Assembly (NCBI GenBank): GCA_000729835.1
Contig: JFHB01000100.1
Location: 45,090 to 109,089 of the forward strand
DNA: 64,000 bases
DNA from: Atkinsonella hypoxylon
Taxonomy: Eukaryota > Ascomycota > Sordariomycetes > Hypocreales > Clavicipitaceae
Direction: 5' to 3'
The notes beneath the pieces are model-generated. The model saw only the letters and a list, made by a program, of their open reading frames with translations. It ran no database searches and was not told where the DNA came from. Position numbers and translations under genes: made by a program. Numbering within the stretch: the first letter of the stretch is position 1; each line of letters begins with the position of its first letter. This document shows, piece by piece, positions 12,348 to 25,263 of this stretch.

Positions 12348-12893
12348 GTACTAGGTAGGTACCTACACGAACAGCAGGTAGGGAGTAGACACCTAGTGCC
12401 TCGACACCTAGACACCTACCTACCTACCTAGGCAGGTACCTAGGGACCTCCCCGGTAGGGAAGGTAGCTAGGTAGGTAGGTAGTTAGGGAGGTAGGTAGG
12501 ATGGGTGCCTCCTGACAGCTGCGAGCTGTCACGAATGACCAGGCTTGCAGGTGCATACGAAGACCTGTCTGTTCTCGCACTCCTCGCACTCCTCGCAGTC
12601 AGCAAAACACTCGTCTGGGGTGCTGCACAAAAGAGCGCAAGCTTGTTGCGCGTACTCCGTAGGACGTACCAGTTGATCGTACTGTACTGTACTCGGCTCC
12701 GTACCTGCAATCTATTAATAACCTTGAACTTGGCTACTCAGGGAGGGGCAGTGGCTCGGCCTGCTTGCGTGCTTCAAGCGCCTGGCTCAGTGCTCGGAGC
12801 AAGAATACCTGGGCAGGAGGAATGTGCAACGATGGTTTGAGCGCTAATTAGTCTCTAGGACAGGGATTGAACATGGTTTGCGCAGTGGTGAGA

Positions 12894-12957
12894 GTGAGTG
12901 AATGAGTGAGTGAGTGAGTAAGTGAGTGAGTGAGTGAGTGAGTGAGTGAGTGAGTGA
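12894..12957. repeat. Tetranucleotide microsatellite (GAGT)n
   Basis: About fifteen copies of GAGT with two early interruptions (AATG and AAGT). It lies in the interval upstream of the minus-strand transcription-factor gene. Confidence 0.95.
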
Positions 12958-15916
12958 AAGGGTGATTGAGGTGTATCGCGGCCCAACCCTGCCCTGTTAG
13001 CCTGCTCCCGAGCTGGGCCCTCGAGAAAATGATGTCTGCAACGCTCCAATATCAATTCTGGTCTTTCTTGGTCTGTTTGATGTGTTTGATGGCCCTTATT
13101 AGTTAGCTGAGACCAGCAACACGATCCTATTCGTCGGCGAAAGCTGCCACGGTTCCGCACGTAGACGGGCGAAATGTTTGCTGGAGTGGCCTTTGATGAG
13201 ACAAAGTTCACCCGACGACAAACTCGTAATAGTTAGTACAGGAATTGTGAAAAACAAGATCAGCTGAAGGTGGTAGATATATTTGAGCAGACGAATCTGT
13301 ATGTACGGAGCACATGGTGACGGGACAAGGGGCACACTGTGGTGCGGCTAAGAGGGCCAAGGTATATCGACCTTGTAACTGAGTCGTCGAGGTCCACTTG
13401 CAGCAGTGCGTAAGTGGGCCTCCGAGGCTCGATTAAATTGTCGAGCGCGTGAGGGGCTTGGGCAGGGGGGGGAAAGCGGACATGGGCAAGCGAGCAGGGC
13501 AAGGGCAGGAGCATTCACTCGATCCAGCCAGTCGGTTCATGCCTGCTTCCCGCGTTACAGCGAGCACACCCAGGTACGGAGTAGTGACAGCTACAGCAGG
13601 TACCACCCATGTCCAGCAGCGCCGCAAGCACTGGGCAGAGAAACGCACGGTACATGGCCAGGAACGTACCAGGTATGTGCCTGGCAGGTACATGCAGCAG
13701 ATTGGCCTCGCGGTCCGGTCCGTCCAGTCTACCGTGGAGAAGGCGAGCACAATAAGTCACGAACCCCACCCACTGATCGTAGTTCTGTTGTAGAAGAGTA
13801 CCTACTGAAGCTCGGCTAATTGTCCAAGTGTAGATATCAAGACTTCCCACAGCGGAGAGGTAACGTGACATGGCTCGACCAGAAATGACGACGTAGGGGA
13901 GCAGATTCGATAGAGTTGGTCGCCAACCAGATAGCCGGGTACGTTTTGAGTTGCGTCTAATTTCCTCCCGGCTTGCAGGGAAAAGACAAACGTAGTTTAT
14001 TGGTCGGTTGGAAACAGAGACCTGCGTTGGCTGTCGATCTTAGTACACAGTACTTCGTCTTGGGCATCTGGTTGCCTACCGCCTCTTCTCTCACTTGTTG
14101 CATAGAATTGCTCCTGGCCAGGAGAAAACGCGACGGTATGGTCTCGAATAGATCGCGAGAATGAAACGCCAAAAAAAAAAAAAAAAGGAAGAAAAGAAAA
14201 AGGCCCAATTCAAGGCGAGAAAGCAGGGCGTGCTTTGGGTTAAAGAAAAAGTTTTGACTTGAGCCAAAAACAGACAGAAGGACCAAAGTCTCCCCCTAAA
14301 TGAACTACTATTTACTACGGAATATACTACGGAATACTACCTACCTAACCCAGGTACCTGCGAGCGCCAGGCTGATTGCTGGTTCCTTGGCAACAGTCGC
14401 GGAGTCGTAAGCTCTCACAAGACACATCAAACATCAAACACTGTCACAGGCACCCTTAGTAGTCAAGGCCGCGGTAGTAATTCAGGGCTCGTCTTGTGAT
14501 TTGATGACGAGCAGAAAAACTGTCTCCAGGATCCGGAGTGGCGCGCCCTGACAGGAGGTAGGCACCGTGGTACCCTTGTTAGGGTCTTCAAGGTAGTTAG
14601 CAATCAAAAAAGAGGGACCATCGTGACGAAACAATCCTCGAATCAGCACCAAAACCCCGAAAATCATCGGCTCGCGCCTCTCGGCCAGAGTCTTGTTGAC
14701 CCGCGCTAACTATTGATTGAAGGCCAAGCCGGCCAACGTGCTTTCCTGCCCAGCCCTGCTCTGGATTGTTTGTCGCAGCATGGGTAGCACAAGTATCAGA
14801 CGCCAGAAAGCCTGAGGTTGCGGCGGCGGCTGCGACTGCCAAGACTGCTCAAATAGTTAACCAACATTCCACATTCCAAAATCCAAACAGAGACTTGAGA
14901 GAGACCAGATATCAGAAAATCCAGAGATCAAGGGGGGGGGGGGCAAGGGACAGGGGGATGGCGGAACCAGGGGACCAGAGCCGGAGCTTGACATACCCGC
15001 CGAGACCTTGACCGACGGTACAACACAGCGCTTGCTCCGTCCAGGGCCACCTGCCTTGCCTGGTTCTGGTTTGCTCAGACGTCTGCGTCTGTAGATTGCT
15101 GGTGCGCCACCGATCCGGCAAGCAAGCCGTAAGACCGGTCGCTAAGATGGCGGGCGGAGTGAGAAAGCCTAGCCAATAGATCCGACACTGTCTTTTAATT
15201 AGCCTGGGGGAAAACAAGAACTCCCAGCCCGTTAATATCGTTGGCTGTAATAAGGTGAGCCAATGCCTACGGTACGTGTCTCATCGTTGGGCTGGAGGCG
15301 CCCGATCCCCTCTACATACATGACATGATGCCGGACTCCACAATCCGAGTTGGCGCGCAACTGTAATTACGGAGTAATGCTGAAGACATGCGTATTCCGG
15401 CTGCCACTCCTCCGCTTGTCTTATTCCACCGATGTCAGCGACTACCTGCCTAGGTAGGTAGGTAGGTTGACTTGGGAAGACATCCCCCGTCACATTCCAT
15501 CCAAACAAATACCGAGTACCGAGAACCTCGCCCTCGCCATCATCCTCATCTTGCCTTGAGGATGCCTACCAAGCTACAAAGGGATAGCCGTGCATCTATG
15601 CTTGCGTAATTGATTCAAGGCTCTCTTCTTATTGCCGGCCATCCCGACCTGTCTGTTTCTCTTCTAGCCTGTCTTGGACTTGGACTTGAACTCCAGCTAG
15701 GACCGGAGGTGAAGACTAATCATAGAATCATGTTGCGAGTCAAACCCGAATCGTCGAAGCGGGCTGTCCTCCTCTTTCTTTCTCATCCCTCATCCTATTG
15801 ATTAGCGCTTTTCCACTCACAAGGGACAAACGAAGCTGAGCCTGCCACCGCCTAGATCATGTAGACTCAAGCTCAACATAAGTATGTCTACATGATTCTC
15901 TTATTTATTTATCGAG

Positions 15917-15956
15917 ATACGCTAGCTGGCTAGTACCTCTGCTCACTAATCCACCG
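15917..15956 (+). repeat. Dispersed repeat, family 2, copy 1
   Basis: Forty bases around GCTAGCTGGCTAG, ending ACTAATCCACCG. They match 36 of 40 positions with 52607-52646. Both copies are preceded by A/T-rich DNA. Confidence 0.75.
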
Positions 15957-16883
15957 AAAGAAAATCCTGTAACAGGGAGGGAAACCCCGATGCTTTCTTT
16001 GTAGATATCGGTCGGGGCCGTCAACGAGCCCGGTCTGGATCCGACTATAGGAAGTAGGTGCGCCGCCGCGCTAAGGGGGTCCAGCCTGCGGCGGCTTTCT
16101 TAGATGCATAGGACAAGGCTGTGGCCGCTGTGGCCGTTTGGCTGGCTGCCCGGGCTGGGGGCGTGCCGGGCCCTCTGATTATATTCCCATCTGCGACAGT
16201 TAAGATGGAAATTTATATGTTTCATACTTGAGATGAAACAATTTCTTGTTCACGATTCTGCTTCATCAGTCGGGGGCTTACTTAGGATCGATAAAACTGA
16301 CTTTAGGGCGTCGACCGCGGGCGCAGGGATTTACCTATGTGAGTTTTCGGGCGAAATTACCTGTCAAGAGCGCCAGGACGACCTCCTGGCATGCAGAATG
16401 TCACAGCATGACGAGAATTTTTGACACGAGCGAGCGAGCGAAAGGGCCATGGCATGTCGATGTCGAGTACCGTAAGCTTCAACGGCAACCCGATTCTCTA
16501 CCGGCTCCTTGTGGGTGGCCATGACCTACCTAGAATTATGACAAAGAATTCTCTAAGAAAAACGCACAGATTATTTAAGTAAGTTCATGCGTATATTGAG
16601 CTAGGTAGTTGGCTGGGCGTATCAGTTACGTAATTTAGTAGGAATATCAGGTCTCTGCTCGTATAGAACCATAATTTACTAGCAGTCAATATCTGCTAGC
16701 GCAAGATTAGAGTCTTATGATACTTAAAGAAATGGTCAACTATGACAGTGACGGGTGTTGGCATATCTGCGGAGTATAAAGTATCCCTTTAAGTCAGGGG
16801 AAGGTTCCCAGCAAGATCACGGGGCCCACACCACGGTTGGTACTATATGAGGCACTTCTGAACGATCCTAATGGATAAGATAT

Positions 16884-16963
16884 GTGATGCAGCTCTTTGT
16901 ATATCCAGAACTTGTTAGGACTTCTATTATAGTGAGATTCCCACGTAAATCAAAGTACTTTCT
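16884..16963 (+). repeat. Dispersed repeat, family 1, copy B
   Basis: About 80 bp containing CTCTTTGTAT, then CTTCTATTATAGTGAGATTC and CACGTAAATCAAAGTACTTT. It aligns by eye with 2121-2200, 36860-36940 and 61650-61735. A weaker second unit follows directly at about 16989-17050. Confidence 0.7.
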
Positions 16964-19900
16964 AAGCGCGTATAGCTGCAATATCTTTCGATGTACTTCT
17001 TTGTACATCTAGAATCTGACGGTGCTTCTCCTGCACTGTTAACTAACAGTCTCTTGCTAGTGACTATAGACACTTCTTGAAAAGAGATCTGTAGATGCTA
17101 TATTCTAAGCTGCTCTAGGGCTCACAATACATTGCAACAAGGCACACTGGAGGTTGTACTAGAATCCTTGCTACTTGTCTCAAAATCCAATACTAGCTAA
17201 AACCGCATTATACAGTGATTGAGTGCAAAATTTTCCCAAGGCTACCAAGGTCGCTCAAGGTTGCGCGCCCAAGCCAAGGGGGGTTGTGGCGCTAAGACAC
17301 CAGGTTGGAAGCCAGCTCGGCACTAGCCTAGCCCAATTAAAATGACTACATTGGAACGCACCATCGATGTATTCCGTAGATGTTCCAACAAATATCCGAG
17401 TTCAAAGCTGCATCGCAAGTCTCGCAAACCCTAGTCGCTTCCTAGAGCCCGTGAGAAAAAGCGGGTCGGCACGGAGGCGAGGTCTTTCGGTCATCAAAGA
17501 GATAAATTTGAGCAAGCATATCAGGTACTCTTTAGCAGCGTAGCGTATGAGCAGTCAATGCATGCTAGTACAAAATAAGAACCTTGGCTCTTCGGATACG
17601 CTACATAAAGATACCTCTTTTCAATCTCGCAGGCAACTAAGCCGTGCGTGTTAGAGACAAAAATGGACTAAGTGACTTTAATTTTACCAAATATTATATG
17701 ATTGGCTTGCATATTGCAGATGTCGCAAATCCTTCGATTCGATTAGCCTAATCTCCCATGCAAAGTAGAATACGTCAAATCATCCGAGGGTTGTGTTGTA
17801 AGTACTGTTTCACTCATGTTGTTCGATTGGGCTACAAGCCAAGTCGTGACTGGGGTTCGCCTGGTCACACTCAAACAATTAATTGCATGCAAGGGCACTA
17901 CCCTAGAGAACTGACGAACAAATCAAGACCATGTGTTGTTGTTGCGATTGTTCAGATTACTCTCGGCCTGGGTGTCATGTGGTGCTATTTCGCATTGATT
18001 ATGCGATATGGAACATAATTACATAGTAGTCCGTATTATTATCACCTTGCGCCGCCAGCAGTTTGGTATGGTGCGGTGGCAATTTTTCCAACGAGAGAAA
18101 AAGGCATGGGCACGATGCAATGCCCACCCATCAGGATGCACAACTAGCCAAATCATCCATCCTGTGTTGAGGCGCTCTGCTTCCAGGTACCTAGCATGTC
18201 ACGCCACTCAACAGAATGTAAAGACACCCAGGTCTCAGAGGGAGATTTGGGAATGGCAGAATATGATTATGCAGGCTTCACATGGCGGTCTGATCGATCC
18301 CATAACTTTGCGCCATGCGTCCCGGAGCAAGAACTCCTTCGAGTATGCAGAAGCAACGACTGCTAGGCTACGGGTTGGCTTGTTGGCCAGCCGAATAACT
18401 CGAGACAGCGATAACTCAATTACCTTCGTGCGCTACCCCGATTGGCAAGAGCTCTCTGTTAATGACTTAAGCCCTTGTATCATCTATTCTCCCTGGCTCA
18501 GTCCACCAAGGTCTGATAGAAGATTTGTCAAATAGTTGATATAGTATCGAAATATATAGAGTAAGACCTTGCATCTATCACCGAGCTCTTAGCAAGAATC
18601 GGGGTGGCGCATGATGGTACATATATACATATACATGCCCAGATACGTACTTGTATGTGAGGCTATTATAGAGACGAGTACTTATCAGCCTCCTCGGCAA
18701 TCATGGTGGGTTGTAGAATTTTTTTTTTTTTTTTTTTTCGCGCAGTTTCGACTCCCTATTCTGTAGAGGACGGCACCGAGCGTCTAACCGGCCAGAAGTA
18801 ACTGCGATTCTCGGCGAATCTCGGTGGGGCTGCTTCGTCATGATCCTGCGCCGCGAGGTGAGGCGTAAAAAAGAACTGACTTGTATAAGCCAAATGGAAA
18901 TACACTGAGGCATTAGGGCAAGGCACAAGGCAAATGTATGTACGGAGGCAAATGCTTCTATATGTATTATAGTATGACCCCGCAGTAATCGAGAACTCAC
19001 ACCTTGCCCATGGAATAACGCGGCATGCAAAATAAGCCTCATGAACCAGAGTGGGGCTAAGAAAGAAGAGAAGAGCAGTCCACGGATGCTCTCCCGGTGG
19101 GCCGCGAGCTCGAATATGTCCACCATGCGAAAATTCAAGAGATGCCTTGGGTACGGAGGAACACTTGGAGAGGCAAAGGTCTGACTATTAATATGAAGAG
19201 GTTGGCGGGCGAGACACCGGCCAATGCGGCCTAGTAATTATTAGCACACTGAAGCTTCTGACTTTGGTTTATGTACCCAGGACCGGAAGAGGAATTGTCA
19301 GTTGTGTCGAGACCCGCGTGAGTGAACAAGGTATCCGTCCGCATTGACAGATTCGTCGGATTGTCGGGACCATCAACGGGAGGACTGAGTCTTCGCCCCC
19401 AACGGCTATTATGACACACATCGCTTTGGTGCCGATAAGATTACAATCTCGTGCCGTCGTGTGGGTGGCCTTAGCGACATTTTTTAAGCTTTCGTATTCG
19501 CGGGGGTCGTGGTGGGGCTATAAGACGTTGCGGTGAAACTCGTTATTTTACGGACGTACGGTACTTGTTATATAAGCTAACTTACCATACGAGAAGAAGT
19601 GCCTCCAAAGATGATGTGTTTGATTGAACCAATATCGCTGTCGGTACGAGAAGTCTTGTCTCATCGGCACAATAGGGTAAATGGAGTAAGGAGGCGAGTA
19701 TAAAGCATGTTTGAGCTTCCAGTACTCCGTATCCTGGCTCACAATGTACAACGGAGTGATATTCATCTACTCCGTAAATGGGGGGCTTCAATTGCGTGCG
19801 TTATGGCCGTTGGCAGCTAAAGGGGTCGAGCCGAATCTGAGGGTTGGCCCGTAGTTAACTAACAAGCCGGTTAATAATTTGTTTCTCCTGCGTGGTGCGA

Positions 19901-21883
19901 TGTGGGGAGGTTGAAACCCCCCTTCCCCCCACCGACCCAGTTTTCAAAAAAAAAAAAAAATCGAGTGAGGTCTCAATTAAAAAGTCCGGCCGGGGGCCCC
20001 CCAAAAACAGTTAGCCTTGTCATCTCTTTCCTCTTGCTTCTGCTCGCTGCCAAGCCAAGTGAGGGCTGCTCAGTCTCTTGTCAGTTTTGGCGCGAGCCAA
20101 TATCAAATATTACCAGACACACATATCCTCAGCATGACATGATCCCGTTCGTGCCGGTCCGCCAGTCCAGCACGTCTTTGTTGCTGCTGCATGCATGTCT
20201 ACCCTAATTCAGGACCTGGTTTCGCTGAGAAGTGAGCGATCAGTGCCGGAGCGCTGCTCCGAGCACCGTAAGCGATGGCGTCACGTCGTGTCTTGCCTCT
20301 TCTCTTGCCTGATGCTGTTGCTTCGTCCCCGTCCCAGCGGTCCAGGCTGAGCCCACAGCGACCAGGGAAAAGCAATAGTGAAGATGGGTCGACGACAACA
20401 TCCCACAGGATCAACTTTCGAGTAATCAAGGCCTGTCGAGGCACGTCGAGAGAGCACTGTCTGCTCGAGTCGTCGGGCTTTTCACAATTTCCTCAGCGCT
20501 TCTGCTAGTCTGCTTCCTCAGTCCAGCAAAGAATTTGCTTTGTGGCCTCGCTCGGGATATTCCTTGCCCGACGAGCGATTGAGAGGCAAGACGAAGCCTG
20601 GAAGCCGGACCAAGAGAGCCAGAATTCATAAGTTTTCCTTTGCCAGCCAGCGCACCCCCGTCCAGAGCCCAGGGAATCATCGAGGAACCGAAAATAGACG
20701 GCTAGGAACTACTCCGTACTTTGTGCCTTGCCTGTCCGCGTTTCCCTTGCCCTTTGTCTGATTGCACTCATCCTCACTTTTGCTCTGTTGGGTCAACCAG
20801 CCTTCCAACTGTTTCTTGTTGTCTCTTTTCCGGTTGCTTCACCCCTACCCGATACTCTTAGCAGTTGTCGTCTTAACTTAATTGAGCACCAACCTTGTTG
20901 ATCCCTCATTTGCACTGCTACGGCTCAGTCGAGGTGTCTGGTTTTTTCCCTTCTTCCTTCTGTCATCGACTCGTCGCCAGTTTCCAGTTTCCTCCGCGCC
21001 GCATTCACCAGGGACCCCCGCAGCAGCACTGAAGGGTAAAAAAGGTCTGGTATCCTCGGTGCCACAGCTTTCCACTGTGCTTGACTAAACCAGGACAAAT
21101 GAACCACCTCTCTGGATCATCCCGCTGTCTGTTACGGATCCTACCATCGTCACACGGACCAGATCTCGTGCCATCGTTCCCCGTTTAATTGTCGATACCT
21201 GTACGAACTGTTCGAACTGTTCGCCAATAAGCGCTAGCCCCGCTCTCCCGTGATCGCCTACCGTTCTGTTGTTCTGTTCCACCATTCCAGAAGGGCAACC
21301 GAATCTGAAGCTGTCTGGTCAAGTTGCACGGCGGTGAGCACGACCCAATCCGGCTCCTTCCCTTTTGTTCCCTCCTAGTATCAACGGCCTGGCATAAGGA
21401 TCCGGGCACCACGGAGACATACTTGGACACGTCAGTCGCCCATTGTCGGCTATTTTGCTTGTTTCGGGTGATACATGGTAACACAACCCGCGCTACTCCA
21501 CACGACCGCCTACGATTCTTCAGCAGGTCGACCTGTTCGGGCTGATGAACTCAATACCAACTCCTCAAAGCCTAGGTCGCCAAAACCTCTAGCTTATCTG
21601 AAGAACCAAGAGAACCAAGAGACGGGTCTGTTTGTATCAACGACTAGTCTGCTGGTAAATATTGAACAAGTGGCTTGACATTGCACTCTGTAGTTTGACC
21701 CGGGGGTAGATGAAGGTCGACTTATATAAGCTTTTCGAGTCGAGATTATCCTCACTTCATCGGCATTTCGAGCACGCTGTTTGTCCTCTTTCCGGTGGTT
21801 CAGCAGGCTGGACTTTTTTTCTTTTTCTTTCTTTTTTTTTGGATTGGTTCTTTTTGTTCTTGAGGTTTCTGCTTATACGTACC

Positions 21884-22982
21884 ATGCCACTGCCGCCAGT
21901 AATGCATGTATTTGATGCTGGACTGAGGACTAATGCCTCACGAAGCCGCAGTTTGGACATGTTAGTACTATCACAACTTGATCTTGCTGCCCGCGACCTG
22001 GGCATCATGAACACCCCTCCTTTGAATTCCGACTCGGAGGATTTAGTAACAGAAATTGGCGATTACTTCACCCGCACAGCTGTCCTGTGGGCTCAACTAA
22101 CAGAGCATCTGGTTCAAGGACCGCATATTGACCAAGCTTCTCTTCGAGTACATGAACGATCCAAGGTAGAAACGTTTATGTCTGACCTTGACGGCGTGGC
22201 CAAAATTGATGTCAACATCACAAAGCTGAAGTGTGTAATACGGCAGTGCTTCGCATGGCCCCTCTCGTCAATTTCTGCCCATATGCTAACGTACCTCATA
22301 ACTACACAGGCGCATCGGGGACTTGAGTCGAAAGTTTTCTCGAGAAGTTCAAGAAGTGTGGCGTCCAGTGGTCCCGAACTTGAGCATGCATCCGGTCATG
22401 CAAACTGCCGTCTCCCCATTCTGCGACGTGAACCGGTCAACGGTATCGGAAGCCACGTTATTTTCCGGTGACAATGACCCAGCACATTTTGCGTCTCGCA
22501 AATTATTGCCCGAGAAAAGCCAAAAGACTCATCTTGCAAATACTGGCGGTGACATGTCTGGTTCGGAATGTTCGTCTGATGATCACGACGATGAACAATT
22601 TCAGTCCATAGATATGGATGCACTCCGACAGCGTGGGAAAGGCGTTTACTTCTGCCCCAAAGGGTTAAAATGCGACAAAGGCGGTGTTGATAAATGCGGT
22701 AACCTTGTCGTCTTTGACAGGAATTCATCCTTTGCGTACGTGTCAATTATTAGTTTGCTCTCCGAGCTGCGTTTCTCCTTCCCAAATCTGGGGAAGAAGC
22801 CAGAGATGCTGAATGATGCCGCTAACTAACACGATAAATACAGACAGCATTGCAACAAACACCGCAAACCGTGGCGCTGCGACATACCTGGTTGCCCAAA
22901 TCCTCCAAAAAAGAGGAGATTCGCTCGGCGTGACGGATTAGAGAGACACAAGACAACTGTGAAGCATTCCATAGTGACTTAA
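21884..22982 (+). CDS. C2H2-like zinc-finger protein, fungal conserved
   Basis: Three exons (21884-22230, 22310-22735, 22844-22982) give 303 aa. The first intron (79 bp) has a GTGTGT donor and a GCTAAC branch site. The second (108 bp) has GTACGT, GCTAAC and TACAG. The start ATG follows a CT-rich leader in an ACCATGCC context. The middle is acidic and serine-rich (around SECSSDDHDDEQ). The C-terminal roughly 75 residues are Cys/His-rich. There is a first cluster with Cys and His at about 229-265 (FCPKGLKCD, then QHCNKH), followed by a C2H2-like finger with CDIPGC, a basic linker PPKKRR, and ERHKTTVKH. This suggests a nuclear nucleic-acid-binding protein. I cannot name the gene or its targets. 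Frame and splice consistency across the finger make the model credible. Confidence 0.8.
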
Positions 22983-25220
22983 TGACGGATTTTGGAAGGT
23001 GAAAGGAAGCATATCAGACATCCACCTTCATGGTGTAGGCTTTGTACGGCATAGCAGGCTATGGGAATGAACAGCGACCCCGGTATCAGTCTACACAAGA
23101 CAAAAAAGGCCTGTTACTGGGCGGATTCAACTTTGGGCGGCACTCAAAAGGTAAGAGGGTGCCACCGTGTCTTGCGTCCATTGGCCGTATGCACCGGTGT
23201 AATGCGAAAGAGCAGTCGTGCTCCTCGACTGTACAAGTTCATCATAGTTACGTCGTTTCAAATGGGTTTTTTTTTTTTTTTGGTTTAAGCCTGATCTTTG
23301 GAGTCCTGCAAGCACGCATTTCGGAGGAGTGGTCTGTCCTGTGGTCTTCCATGTAGCAACGGTTGCCCTCAGGTTACGCCGACTGCTTCCATCCATGCAT
23401 GTCCACAGGATACCTAGCCATCTACTGAAGTAGGTTAAAAAAAAAAACCCATTCCTGGTTGATAAATACATAAAAAGAATCATTACTTGATGTCAGGCCT
23501 TTGGGCGCCTGTGCAGTCACATTTCTGTTGCAGTTCCCACCCTTTCAGGCCCAATCCATCCACCATCTATATGCATTACGAACACTGGCATCCAGGGGAA
23601 AAAAATCAGTTACACCCAAAGCTCCACTGATCGTGAGCACTTGCATCGTTCTTCAAAGTAATCCGAATCCACCGCCCAAATGACAGCAAGGGGGTGCGAC
23701 CACAACGGCGGCTGAGACTGACCGGTCTCGTTTCGTAAAGAATGCCACGTCCTGCGTAGGATTTCAGACCGGATGAGTCCATTCCACCGGACTTGAACTG
23801 ACGCAGGTCATATGTTGACGTATGAGCGTCTCATCCCGATTCTGCCGCCCATCTTTTTTTTCCAGGCTGGGAAAAGCAAACCCAAGGAGGAAAAATAACC
23901 CGGATAGGCCGGAGGGAATTGCCGCATCTCATCAGCAGGATCAAATTGTACTTTATACGCAAGATCAAGGTAGTTGCGCAGGGTACGAAGGAACCAATCG
24001 TTGATTTTCTACAAGGGTCAAGTATAATTCTATGAGATCAAACGTACGACGGACAAGTGAACTCTTCGATGATGCGGGAATTCCGGGCTGTACGCGTCGG
24101 GCAAACATTGGCTGATTTGACCGGAGGTTCTCCCGGACTGTCGGGTCGGCGGTGATGTCCCTCTGAGTGTACCAAGACGACCAGAACAAGCCACGGGGTT
24201 CCACTGTCTCACACAGTACGGCTCCGTTTTTCGTCAGCATATGTCGTGTCAACTACATCGTCACCTGGAGACAGCCGCGCCCGAATGAAGGCCTCGACCG
24301 GTGTGTCCGGCCACCACAGAGCGCCTGCCGCCCATGGTGACATTAGCGCCGTTCTAGCGTCGGCATGTATTATAGCGCTCCCGAGTTCTTGGTCGAGTGG
24401 TCGGTTTGCCAGGGTAGTGGCGCTTCAGGGCGTGGGGAGCATTGAAGGAATGTTATCGAATCGCTCGTCTCAGGCGAAACCACTGCAGTCCGCCACAAGT
24501 GACGTCTGCAAGATGAGGCATGGTCAAATTGCAATGCAAAGCAGCACACGTGCTCACAAATATTTCTTGTCGATGGAAATGAGGATAGGACCGGATGATC
24601 CTCATATGTATAGCTAGATCAGGTCAGACGAGAGGGCAACATCACCCTCCACAAGCTGCGACTCCTTGAAGTTCTGGGAATACCGATAGTAGGTTACCTG
24701 TCACTCCTTTTTTCGACCAGTCGGACAAAAGAGCGTGAAAGTGGACGCGTGACGAATCAGTGTGTGCCACTGCACAACATTGCCGTCCTAGATATGTGAA
24801 GAGAGCACAACAAGGTCAGTCAGTCACGAACTGAAATGTAGTCGAACGCCGGGCCCGCGAAGTTGGTCATGGTCACGACTGGTGTTTTTGGCAGCATCAA
24901 CTGCCCGGGTAAGTAGATAGATCGACTCACACATTCGATTGAGCCTTGGACAAAAGTGCACATCATCTCCAATTGTAATGCCGCAAGTGGTGTTGCTTTA
25001 GTGTATAGTGATGGCTGATGGATCACGCCTTGAACAAGTTTGCAAAGCTCACTTGCGGCCCGCAGCAGTCCAGATACTCTCGTAAGGTGTTCCTTCTTTC
25101 TGACCTGACGGAGCTCACGTGCCTCTAGAATGGTGCGGACCTAAGCACGACCCACAGGAACGCTCCACCCGCAAGACCCCTCCAGCGGCCCAAGCTTCCG
25201 CTCCCCGTCGTTTGTGTGTC

Positions 25221-25263
25221 GAATGGGGGGACGAATGGGGGGACGAATGGGGGGGACGAATGG
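25221..25263 (+). repeat. G-rich tandem repeat
   Basis: Three to four copies of a roughly 14-base unit, GAATGGGGGGAC, with six to seven consecutive G per copy. A degraded fourth copy (GAATGGCGGAC) follows. Three long G-runs spaced by short linkers could favour G-quadruplex structure on the plus strand, which is inference only. Confidence 0.8.

Larger units (their letters stand above)
12348..21883. other. Long gene-poor, repeat-rich interval
   Basis: No gene with a recognisable domain is visible. From left to right: dense CCTAGGTA/GGTAGGTA sequence at 12350-12500, a GAGT tetranucleotide array at 12894-12957, further TACGGARTA motifs, an A-tract at about 14171-14187, and a G-tract at about 14933-14944. 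By eye, 16.5-19.8 kb is richer in A+T than its flanks and holds dispersed-repeat copies at 16884-16963 and 15917-15956. An ATG-initiated 175-codon frame at 18008-18535 (+) includes sequence repeated at 28018-28045, so I treat it as repeat-derived. The 20.2-21.9 kb part has CT-rich tracts typical of fungal promoters and leaders, and probably serves the zinc-finger gene that follows. Confidence 0.6.

Noticed and set aside
17758..18018. 86-codon frame ending in a hydrophobic segment.
   Set aside because: Too short and unsupported. It is in the same repeat-rich island.
18008..18535. ATG-initiated 175-codon frame on the plus strand.
   Set aside because: No recognisable domain, it lies in a repeat-rich region and includes sequence repeated near 28.02 kb.
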